Notes under the pieces: model-generated
The model's database searches: none
What the model saw: only the letters and a program-made list of their open reading frames with translations
Told to the model about the DNA's origin: nothing
Translations under genes and position numbers: made by a program
In this document: positions 1-9,097 of the stretch, one piece after another
Position numbering within the stretch: the first letter of the stretch is position 1
Layout of the letters: each line of letters opens with the position of its first letter
NCBI GenBank assembly: GCA_034696485.1
Contig: JAQIWT010000142.1
Span: forward strand, 1 to 32,145
Length of the DNA stretch: 32,145 bases
Reading direction: 5' to 3'
From: Isohypsibius dastychi
Lineage: Eukaryota; Tardigrada; Eutardigrada; Parachela; Isohypsibiidae

Positions 1-3
1 TGG

Positions 4-27
4 CCCCCCCCCCCCCCCCCCCCCCCC
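4..27. repeat. Poly-C run (24 C)
   Basis: A run of 24 C at the window edge. A second run of 12 C lies at 238-249. Their lengths are likely to be unreliable in the assembly. Confidence 0.95.
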
Positions 28-150
28 AGTGGACAAATTATTTCCAGAAAACGATTTTGGAATCGTAGTTTCTGTATGTCCATCAGCGGCGGGCATACTG
101 TGTCCTTCGGGCTTGAAAAAAACGTTTAACAAAATGGTCGGGTACGGGAA

Positions 151-218
151 CGTCTCCGCCAGGACCTCTTCACTCAGTCAATCGACAGGGAAAAGCGATC
201 TTTTTGGCGGAGGCGTAT
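151..218. repeat. Stem-loop element, copy 1 (imperfect)
   Basis: The arms CGTCTCCGCC (151-160) and GGCGGAGGCGTA are inverted around a loop carrying CACTCAGTCAATCGA. The same loop core and similar arms occur in opposite orientation in the hairpin at 3344-3439, so the two appear to be diverged copies of one element. The ends of this copy are approximate. Confidence 0.6.
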
Positions 219-305
219 TCGTAGAGGTTTTGTAGCGCCCCCCCCCCCCTCCCCACAAAAAATCATCAGTTTATTGAACAGAATCTTTTTGAAAGTTTTG
301 TTTGA

Positions 306-991
306 TTAAAGAAAAACGACTTCTGTCATACAGAAGACGCTCAGAAATGTGAATTTGACATAGGGTACATCCGATTTCTCGGGTAAGAGAAATGTTTGCT
401 CACCAGAATAAAGACGGGTATCTTGGGCAGTCAGACAGCGGATGAAATCTTTATGTACGGACATCGCTTGAACTTTGTCAAGCGCCACATAATGACCACA
501 TAGTTTGTGAGCATCTAGCTGGAATATCTTGCATCCCACTTTGGTAGCGACAACTAGATGCTTCTTCCCATAAATAGTGGCGTGATAAATTGGTTCGCCT
601 GCATGCGCTGATTTATTGGTTGTTATCGATATATTCCAGATGGCAAAATACCGAGGTATACTTTATCAGCTGCCAAAGCTCCTGAGCTCCAGAAAATGAT
701 GGCGCCATCAATTCCAACAGAGATCATCAAGCGTTGCGAATACCAGCAAATAATCCGAACCACCAGTCCGCTATGTTCTCTCGATCGGAAGCGAAACACA
801 TCATTATTCAGATCATATCCACGTATAGATCCATTCTTGAAACCGATCTATGAAAACATCAGTGCTAAACCAGAAACCGTTGAGTCTCTGTTTCACAGAA
901 GTTTTACCCATGCTTCCTTTCGGACACTGTTAATGCATATTGTACTGAGATTTCTTAGCTGAACGTCATGCAGAACGTTGGAAAACTCCAT
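306..991 (-). CDS. WD40-repeat-like protein, C-terminal exons (5' part unresolved)
   Basis: Four minus-strand exons join in frame: 991-908, 847-652, 598-404 and 322-306 (stop). The introns are 60, 53 and 81 bp with GT-AG ends. The translation has beta-propeller-like strands, including GSIRGYDL, MISVGIDGAIIFW and HLVVATKVGCKIFQL, each with the small-residue/Asp turn and aromatic end typical of WD repeats. An ATG at 991 opens the first exon, but WD40 proteins are usually much longer, so more exons probably lie upstream towards 1320. The last intron is a multiple of three and stop-free, so it could also be retained. I do not recognise the specific family member. Confidence 0.55.
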
Positions 992-999
992 GGAAAGCT

Positions 1000-1547
1000 G
1001 AATATGAGTCCATCATTGTAGGCATCCTTCTCTGTTGTCTGGTGTTCTTAAGCCATCCATGGTAGCAGTGTTGTCAAGTTACAACTTACAACTCAACCAC
1101 AGTGAATCAAACGTTTATACAAGAATATGCGTATGCTGTCATCGACTGCATTCACCTCAGAACCCATTATGATAGTTTTTGTGTGGGTTCAAGATGGGCG
1201 ATTTTGGTAACTGTAACAATCGGTATATTGACGCTTCCTGACAAAGAGCATATAGGGCCAGCTCTGGCTTTATTCATGGATGTGCAGTGCAGTCGATAAA
1301 CCAGTTTGTGAACCAACGTGAACCAACGTGAAAGTTAGAATTTGACTTGTGGATACCACGCACTAGGTGGAACATCAGAATGATGTTAAAGTTTGTTTGT
1401 TACTTGGTGAACTGTTTCTTGGAAGTCACCTTGAAGCTGAGGCATCATTTGCGACTGGATAGAAGAGACGAAGTTACTTTCCTGCTGTAATAAGTTGACT
1501 GATTCTGTAGTATTTCAAAACTTGTCATCAGCTGTAATAAACCAAAG
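1000..1547. other. Intergenic or 5' region between divergent genes
   Basis: This lies between the WD40-like gene (minus) and the coiled-coil gene (plus). A donor-like GTAAGT near 1092 on the minus strand suggests that further WD40 exons may lie here. No continuous coding path could be established. GTGAACCAAC is tandemly repeated around 1309-1330. Confidence 0.4.
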
Positions 1548-3078
1548 ATGAAAACCCATCGCGGGCGTCTTCGCCCATACACTGAACCCCCGTACAAGCA
1601 CAAAAAATCACATTATGAGTTGAGAATGCGAGATCTTCGTGAGAAACTGCGTATTCAGGCTCTTAAAATAGCGAGCAGATTGACCGAAATTTCGCCTGAT
1701 GATCCTGCCCTACCAGTCATGCTTAAAGATCTCGATGGAAGTGAGCATGTGGACCAGCTTCTTTGGATTGACGCCGCAACTGACGAAATGTTTGAGCTTG
1801 CAAATGGTCTTGAAGAAGACTCAATTACACGCCTAAGGACAAACAAGTTAACGGATATAAAGAACAGACTGTTCACCGCACTTGATCACATCGAAAAGCA
1901 TGGGCATGGTAGGTCGAAAATCCGGATTCCAGATGGTGATGTGCCTGGACCGAAATCACAGTCCGGTGATACCCCCGACTCCGAAAAAGCAATCACAGCA
2001 AAGACGTGCATGGTTGAACTCATCGAGGGGCTTGCCCTTCCTTTCTGGCCCAGAGAGAAGCCAGCAGAAATTCCTTCCCCGTATTCACAAGGTCTTTACA
2101 AGCCACGAATGAACAGAGTGAGGCAACGAATGAAAGAAGAAGAAGAGGCCGAAGCTAAGCAGAAGGCAGAAAGGAAGCTGGCAGCAGAAAAAAGAGCGAG
2201 AGCCCATATCAAAGTTCGCCTTCGTCGAGAAGCCGAGGCCAAAAAAGCAGAAGAAGAAAAAAGTAAGATTCCAAAACAAGCTGAACCAATCAGTTGGGTA
2301 AGGGGGGGGGGAGGGGGGAGGGTTACCTTGGGGAGGCATCAAGTAACGGTCAAAAACGCATTCTTGTCTGTCCCCACGCACCATTTTCTTGTATATTTCT
2401 GGTGTATCTGGACAATTTTTGTGGCCACCTGTTGTCATCAGCTTGCTTTTTCGTATTTTAGAAAACCAACCGAAAGAAGTTCAAGAAAAAAAGCCACCAA
2501 AGGTGTTAATTGTTCGCCGAGCGGGTAATTTCCGTAAAGAAAATTTGCAAAAAATGAGAGATCGGCGAAAAAAGAATGAACCTTCGTCCCCAAGACCCCG
2601 TACTCCAGTACCGAAAAACAAGAGGCCGAATATTGAAGTCAGAATGAGATCTCCAAAAGCCGGACAGAGTTCATCAACGCGGGATAAGCAACCAAGATCG
2701 GGAAGAGGGAAAACCGCTACAACTCAAGACGAAGCCCAGTCAAGAGCAGCTCGAATCAGCGGAGAAGAAAGGCTGCTGGCTGCAGTGAATATTGTCGACG
2801 AGCTTGTCACTGTTGTTGAACGTGATCATCGTGTTTCTCCAAATCCACAAACCCCTGTCCCAGAAACTGGAACACCGGCTCCCGATGTTCAAACTGCTCC
2901 TGAAACCGCACCACCGGCTCCCGAAGTTCAAACTGTTCCTGAAACTGCAACAACGCTTGTTGATAATCAAGCTGTCCCTGAGGCTGCCCCGATAACAACC
3001 GATGACCAGACCAACGTTCAAACTACCGATCCACAGCCAGAACCCACAGCCCCGTTAGAGGCACCATTACCCGAGTAG
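1548..3078 (+). CDS. Basic coiled-coil protein with a Pro/Glu/Thr-rich repeat tail (unrecognised)
   Basis: Two exons, 1548-2262 and 2462-3078, are joined by a GTAAGA...TTTTAG intron of 199 bp and encode about 443 residues. The donor at 2263 is the one that keeps the frame; the GTAAGG at 2298 does not. The N-terminal 130 residues are helical and charged. Residues of about 185-240 form an uninterrupted Lys/Glu/Ala-rich coiled coil. A basic Ser/Arg/Lys segment follows. The last 100 residues contain degenerate repeats on the pattern PxPEVQTxPETAxP. No enzymatic motif, signal peptide or membrane segment is visible. A cytoskeletal or scaffold role is possible but is only inferred from composition. 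The intron contains a G-run that may be poorly assembled. Confidence 0.7.
2263..2461 (+). other. Intron with a G-rich low-complexity tract
   Basis: At 199 bp it is much longer than the usual 46-75 bp here. G-runs broken by A lie around 2302-2322. The tract could form a G-quadruplex, and it is a likely site of sequencing length error. Confidence 0.6.
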
Positions 3079-3343
3079 TTCTAGTGACCAGGCTGTTCTA
3101 ATACAAGTCTGAATTGTATTTTTCCTGCACTTAATTCGTCGTACTTTTGAACGTTTGGAACGCAGAAGATCAGCAGCAGTCCGAAGCTATCTGTGTAGCA
3201 CATTTTATTCCATTAGTGTAAGTTTTGTAACAAACTGGTTCATCATCTTACATTACAACGCTGGATCGAAAATGTGGATACCAGAACTGGGAAGCTCTAT
3301 GGAAATGGAGAACTCTAAGCAAGGAACACCTTTACGCTCGGAT

Positions 3344-3439
3344 AGTACGTCTCCTCCAAAAAGAACTATCCGTCTGCGCCCTATCGATTGACTGAGTAAA
3401 CAGACAGAAGTGGATAGTTCTTTTTGGAGGAGACGTACT
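3344..3439. repeat. Perfect hairpin, 28-bp arms (stem-loop element copy 2)
   Basis: Arms 3344-3371 and 3412-3439 are exact reverse complements of 28 nt around a 40-nt loop. The loop holds CCCTATCGATTGACTGAG, which is the reverse complement, with one change, of the core of the element at 151-218. It lies just after the coiled-coil gene. Confidence 0.9.
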
Positions 3440-3493
3440 CGACCACAATAGCTGGACTGACTTGCCTGACCTGAACGCCTAAAAGTCTGGGCA

Positions 3494-3573
3494 GATGCCA
3501 AAGAAAATCATCCAATGACCGGATGGATGAATCGATGCCAAAGAAAATCATCCAATGACAGGATGGATGAATC
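3494..3573. repeat. Tandem duplication, 2 x 40 bp
   Basis: Two adjacent units, 3494-3533 and 3534-3573, each begin GATGCCAAAGAAAATCATCC and differ at one base. No reading frame runs through them. Confidence 0.92.
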
Positions 3574-3612
3574 GACCATTTCATTTTCTTGAGACCTCAT
3601 CGCGATATAAAA

Positions 3613-4620
3613 TTAAGGACATGAACCACCGTCCGATTTTTGTATTCTTGCTATACGTCAATGCATAGGCAATTGAAAGACCTATCATATGGTTATTTTA
3701 AAAAAATTGACGGAAAATTATTCATACTCCAGATATTATTCGCGCAACTCTACTCAGTAAAACCAAGTGCTGAATTTGCATACGTGGCGCCTCTTGCGGC
3801 CGAATGATCAGTGGTTAGCCGAGGAGGACAATTGCAGCTGAAATAATTAAACAGTCTAGTGTGAGTAATAAAAGATCCTTTCGGCCTTTTCTAACAATGA
3901 CAAAACTTACCAAAACACACGAAAGAAGGATAATGAAGATGCAAACGAAAAGAGATGCACAGATAAATTTGTGATCTATTCATGTTTGAGCAAATGAATG
4001 GTTGGGGGCTAATTGCAGATGGTCAGTCTTCAGATGACCGTCACCTTTTATACCTCTCAGAGTAGAGCCAGCAGAGGGCGATACTTGAAATCTGAACAAA
4101 ATACTGCCGGCTGGTGCACGCATTCAAATGCCTTTATTTCTGATCCCGGATCCGATTTTCAGAGGCAGTTGAAAACTAGATCTCTTCTTCAAAATAATTT
4201 CATTCTTAGCTAATCCGGTTGAGATCCGGTGTGGCACTGTTTCCGCAGAAGCGGAAAAGATTGGGACAATGCGCCGCAAAGTTATTACAGTTTGAAAATT
4301 TTGAACTGAATTTGTGAAAATACTGTTTTTTTGTAAAATAATCCCTTGGGCGGGAATCATGCGCCAGGTACGATATACTGAATAGAGTTATTTTGAAAAT
4401 TTCAACAGAATCGCGCAATTGTAGGCATGTGGTCAAACTTTTAACCGTTTTGACGCGATAAAAGGTCAGCCGGCGAAGGCGCGCGTTTCTACTTTCCAGT
4501 GTGAATTACTTCAGTTATCGATTAATATGAAAACACCTCTCAGGATAACGTTAATTTGCCGGTCTATGTGATATCGAGTTTCGCGTGCACCCACCATAAT
4601 TCGGTGGTTCATGTCCTTAA
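3613..4620. mobile_element. 1000-bp non-autonomous TTAA element (piggyBac-like MITE)
   Basis: A TTAA at 3613-3616 is followed by GGACATGAACCACCG. The exact reverse complement, CGGTGGTTCATGTCC, ends at 4616 and is followed by TTAA at 4617-4620. The span between the two TTAA sites is exactly 1000 bp. TTAA target duplication is the signature of the piggyBac superfamily. The 15-bp terminal repeats here do not begin with the CCC common in that family, so the assignment is inferred from the target site. No open frame inside is longer than about 80 codons and none resembles a transposase. The right end also has a small CCACC/GGTGG inverted repeat next to the terminus. Confidence 0.75.
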
Positions 4621-4769
4621 TCGTTGCTGTAATCTTGTGCAAGTGGCTGGAGCAACAAATTGTTCTGTCTACCGTTTAACTGGCTGATTACATTCTCTCT
4701 CAAAGTCCACTGAAACGCTCTTGTTGGAAGCAGAATCTGAACAGTTACTCACACCATCGCAGTCGATGC
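4621..4769. other. Spacer downstream of the minus-strand gene
   Basis: This is the 3' flank of the gene ending at 4770. I see no clear polyadenylation signal and no coding frame. Confidence 0.4.
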
Positions 4770-7753
4770 TCACAAGTCCAGAGGGTTCCTGGAATATTGT
4801 GCATTAGAAATGAGAGTTGGGCAGTTTTGATATGGGAAACACACGCTTGTTTTCATGTCGAATTTATTGCAGGGCATTTGATTCTCCCGCTGCAATTCAT
4901 GCGCTCTTGACCTTGCAGTGGCGTTTTTAGCTTTAAGGCCAATGTTCTTCGATGTACCTTGCATTCCAACGGTTGCAGATACTTCCAACTTGCTGTTGGC
5001 ACTCATCGCTGGTCGTTCTCGACTCCGGATACCGTTAATAGTAGTATCGTGTAACACTTTATCACAACGAACATCTCGCCGTGAAAACGAATTTATTTTC
5101 CCAGCAAACTGTTCCCTTGATAAGGATTCTTTAGTGAGCAGGTCTTCCAAGATCTCGAAGGTTTCGCCACTGGTCTTGGTATGGGCATGGCTTGTGTAGA
5201 AATGATATGAACATATATCCGCGCTTTCGTTTACCCTCTTTCTATGCAGCCGTTTTGGACGCAACAGTATCTGGGAATTTGTCGATAATTCGTGCTCCAT
5301 AGCTTTAGTAGAACGTTCACGATCTCTTTGTTCCAGATCAGGTAGCCTTTTCCCTAGGTATTTTGCCGTTATCATTATTTTGGCTCTTGTTCGACCATGA
5401 TAATTCCTCAGATTGATAAAACTTGTTTGATAAAGCCACAACCTGACCCGATCCCAAACTTCTTTCACTGCCTCGTTCTTCGGTAGCGGGATTGTGCTTG
5501 TCCAGTTTCTCATCAGAGCCTCTAATATCCACCTTTCTCGATCGTCAAAGTCCCATTTTTGTTTGTTGGCGTTTTCACTGGCAATGCTTCCCCACATTTT
5601 AATCTCGGAAGTGGGAATGTCACCGGCAGCTCCATTCTTGAACATATGGACAAGAAGTAGATATTTTTGCTCCCGAATCGATTCACCACATTTTTTCTTC
5701 CCGACATGAAAGGATGCGTTGATTGCAAATCTTAAGAACTTTCTATTTTTGATTGCATCATGGGAATGGAAGATCTTTGGGCGGTCGGATGGTATGCAAA
5801 CGCAGCCCATTTGAAAAAGATGCTCGAGTGCTTTAAGGTCACCGTTGTTTTCAAGTTGCTTACGATCAGGCTCAGGACGATCGATCTGACCAGATAGGGC
5901 GCAGTATTTCTTAGAGAAGTACAGAAGGCGACCAACAGTAAACTGTGCATAAGGAGCACGAGCGGATGAATGCTTCTCTTCAGAAGTGGCAGTAAAAATT
6001 CTGGATTTCCATGCATTGTAAATCATCATCGAATCCTCAACATTACAACACGGTATGAAATCATCATCCTCAAGAATTGATCCTCTCAAACCAAGAATGT
6101 AGAATATGTATTCCAAAATTTCTCTTCTTGGTAGCATACCCCGAGAACGTCGTAGTTTACGCTGAAGCTCCGTCTCGGTTAAGGGTTTGACGTTCGATTC
6201 CACCTGAAAGTTAGTGTCCGTCAGGAAATGTACGCCAACGTTACAGGTGAGAATGCAATAATCTGATATTCCATATCACGGAGGAAAAACTTCGAAAACA
6301 CGGCCCTATAAAATGATTTCAACATCTTCAACCAGCTTTAACTCGCCCATACTACGACTTTGTTAAAACAGAGAAAACTAAGAGACTTGAAATTGGTTTA
6401 CCTGCATCTTGATCGGTTCAAGGGACTGTGGCACGCTTTCACGCATTGTTTCTGGAACGCGCGTTCCAGAAACTGCATCATCTCCGCCTGCAGGCGCTAC
6501 CGCATTTTCGGAGAAACGTTTTTGAGAATGCTGCCCATGTTTCTGTACGGATATTCTTCCGGCCTGACGTTGATGTTCTGAGCTGGATTGGCTGAATTCC
6601 TCAGTTCGCTCCGGTATTGTCGGTGGCACTTTGATTCGAGGCTTGTTCACAGGAAACGCTGATCCACTGCTGGAAATGTAGAACATCTTCTGATCCTTTT
6701 TGATCATTTGGATTTGGTGACTCGATGAACCACCTTCTGTTTTGATTACACACTGAGTTTCATCATGCTCGCCAAGCGGAGACTTCCTATGAAACCGACG
6801 TTTATTCCTGCCAACTATCTTCCTGTTCACATGACATGGCTGTTCGCACCGTTGCAACACCTTGGTGCGTGGCACGTCAACGTGTACCTTGGCCAAAAAA
6901 TTATTTTTACATGTTCCATAAATGTCGGAGTTGTCACTCGAGTCCGATTCGGAACTCGCAGGGGAAGCAGCTGGTGTTAAATGAACCCGCTTCGGTTGAG
7001 CTTCGCACATCTTTTGTGAATCGTCGCTTGATTCTGATGTCACCTTGCACTGGGGATCGACTTTTCGATTGTCTTGTTTAACATCAAGTAAAATATCACC
7101 GGGGTCATCATGAGGTACATTTCTCACTGCACCATCATTTTCCGGAATCACATGTGAAGGTGGCAGATTTCTCGGCATCGTGTCCTTCGGTTGTTCAAAG
7201 CTCACGAGGATCTCCTCACCCGCGGGATAGCACAAGTTGGATTTTGAAACAAATGTACTATTTTCTTGTTTTGCTCGATTGTCCAAAACCGTAACTTCGC
7301 TGTTTGGCAGTGCGTCTTGTGTCAGTAGTGATCTGGTTAACTTAGACATACGTGAGATCATTCTCTTGTTCTGTTTGAGAATCCGTGAGGCGGCAATATG
7401 GTTATTCCAAAATAGTGTGCGCATTCTCTGTCTTGACCCATGTTTCTCTTTGTTGCTCTGCTGCGTCTTTCCGGAAGGGGTTCCTGATGTTTGGTCGATG
7501 TCCAGGATTTTGAGGCTCTTCACAGTATTCCGACTTGGAGATGTGTGGCTGGGCGAACGGAGCACGTATTTGTCCGCAAGGCTGGATCCTTCCGCATCGA
7601 ACGGGATACTTTCGACATAAGAACTGCTCGCCACAACTTCTTTCTTATCGGGCGTGACGGGAACTCTCTTTTCAGTATATGCTGCTTGAATTTTCACCTC
7701 TTTCAACTCAGGAATCTGACACCCGAATTCGATCTAACAAACTCACCATTCAT
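4770..7753 (-). CDS. Large Ser-rich protein with a conserved-looking C-terminal half (unrecognised)
   Basis: The proposed exons are 7753-7747 (only ATGAATG), 7699-6402 and 6203-4770, giving 912 residues in one frame. The introns are 47 bp and 198 bp (GTAAAC...TTTCAG). The first micro-exon is the weakest part. The N-terminal 430 residues are Ser/Lys/Asp-rich and probably disordered. They include an acidic serine patch (SSESDSSDNSD) followed by basic stretches (RKIVGRNKRRFHRK). The C-terminal 470 residues are compact, with aromatic and Cys content, starting near TETELQRKLRRSRGMLPRRE, and turn basic again in the last 150. I recognise no family. The basic/acidic pattern would suit a nuclear or nucleic-acid-binding protein, but that is inference. 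Confidence 0.6.
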
Positions 7754-8827
7754 CAAAGTGTAACAGTGTCAAACGTGAGTTCAAAGTACAAGACCAGCTG
7801 TCCACTTTGGCATTTGATATCAAGCTCATGTCCCGTGCTTTTCAGGGATATGTAAGAAGTTGAATGTTTCGACCCATGATCAAAAATTACCCCATCAGGA
7901 GGATCGTTGCAGGCTCCACAGATTTCTGATGAGCACTTCTGCAACCATACTGAAAATTGTAAAGTACTTTGTATTATTCCAGAAATCCACCGGACCTCCA
8001 ACTTACGGTCGCAACTCTGTTTTCATCCAATGAATGACTCAAAATACCAATTGAATTGCATCTGTAGTTGCCTCGTTCTGTCGAGGTATGGGTGTCTGAA
8101 CTGTGGGTATTTCTTGGTGAGTCAAATGATACCGTTGACGGTACATTGTCCTTTAGTGGACAATATTTAATCGGCACTTGATTTTTCACCTCTTCAGAGC
8201 ATGATCTTCGGCATTTGGTAGGAGAAGAATGCCTTATCAAGGATGTTGAAGATCGGACAGAGCACGATCTATTATATTCATGATACCTGCATGCCCCATC
8301 CACACAACTCCGCGATCTTCCGATGACGTTACTTATATGATCCTCGCCATCTCGGGTACACACCTCTTTGTCTGCAAGTACAATTATATTTTACTAGAAT
8401 GATTTCGTCAAGTTTCGGAAAGTATGAGATTTCATCTGTGACAAACGATCTTGTCGTTTTTAAGAACATAACCTGCAACCTGGTATTTCGCGTCGTGGAG
8501 TCTCTTCATTTTCTCCATAAGACCAGCACCGTCAGGAATGCGATGTGCCATATTTTGAGGATGCCGAGTATCAGCTTGAGAATACACATTCATTTGATGG
8601 GCAACATTGGGTGAAGCTTCGGACGCTGATGAGTCAGAGGAATACAGCGGCTCCAAGCGGTTGTTAGTTCGACGAGAAGGGAACACTGCGGGTGCAGACC
8701 TTGTTGTATTTAGGACAAGATCGAGATGTGACCTTCTTTCGGCACGAAACAACCTTTTCCAGTATTTTGAAAAGAATCTTTTTGAGCGGTTACTTGATTT
8801 GCTGATGGTAGAACGTGTCAGATTCAT
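7753..8827 (-). CDS. Small Ser/Cys-rich protein (unrecognised)
   Basis: Four exons join in frame to 287 residues: 8827-8473, 8371-8007, 7949-7891 and 7837-7753. Introns 2 and 3 are 57 and 53 bp, typical here; the first is 101 bp with a weak GTTATG donor. The chosen ATG at 8827 is the first Met in an open stretch that begins slightly upstream. The N-terminus is basic, with RSKRFFSKYWKRLFRAERR, then Ser-rich. The middle exon is rich in Ser, Cys, Arg and His. No known domain is visible. Its TGA overlaps the ATG proposed for the next gene (TGATG), so the two may be parts of one gene that I have divided wrongly. Confidence 0.5.
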
Positions 8828-9097
8828 CACAAGAATGACGAAGACTTTCAACTGTTTTTGAGGCGCGGCCAATCCAGTAGAAGTTACTCTCGGAAAAAGC
8901 CTGTTTAATAGCCCTTCATATAGCTCAAGGTCATCAAGCCAATAGCGGTTGCTGCGTGCTAGCAGCCCTATTTTTCTGGATCAAAGCTAAACGGGGCAAA
9001 GCCCACAAACTGAAGAACCCCGAGAAAGTCAAAGAGTAATCTTCTGAGTGAAATGAATAAGTACAGACGGCAAACGAGAACAAAGCAACCATCAGAT
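8828..9097. other. Spacer between two minus-strand genes
   Basis: It lies between the stop of the cyclase homologue and the Ser/Cys-rich gene on the same strand. I see no coding frame and no obvious repeat. The promoter of the downstream gene should be here, but no TATA box is evident. Confidence 0.4.

Noticed and set aside
2085-2438. Minus-strand 117-codon frame
   Set aside because: It is antisense to the coiled-coil exon and intron, and its composition is the mirror of the Lys/Glu-rich codons.
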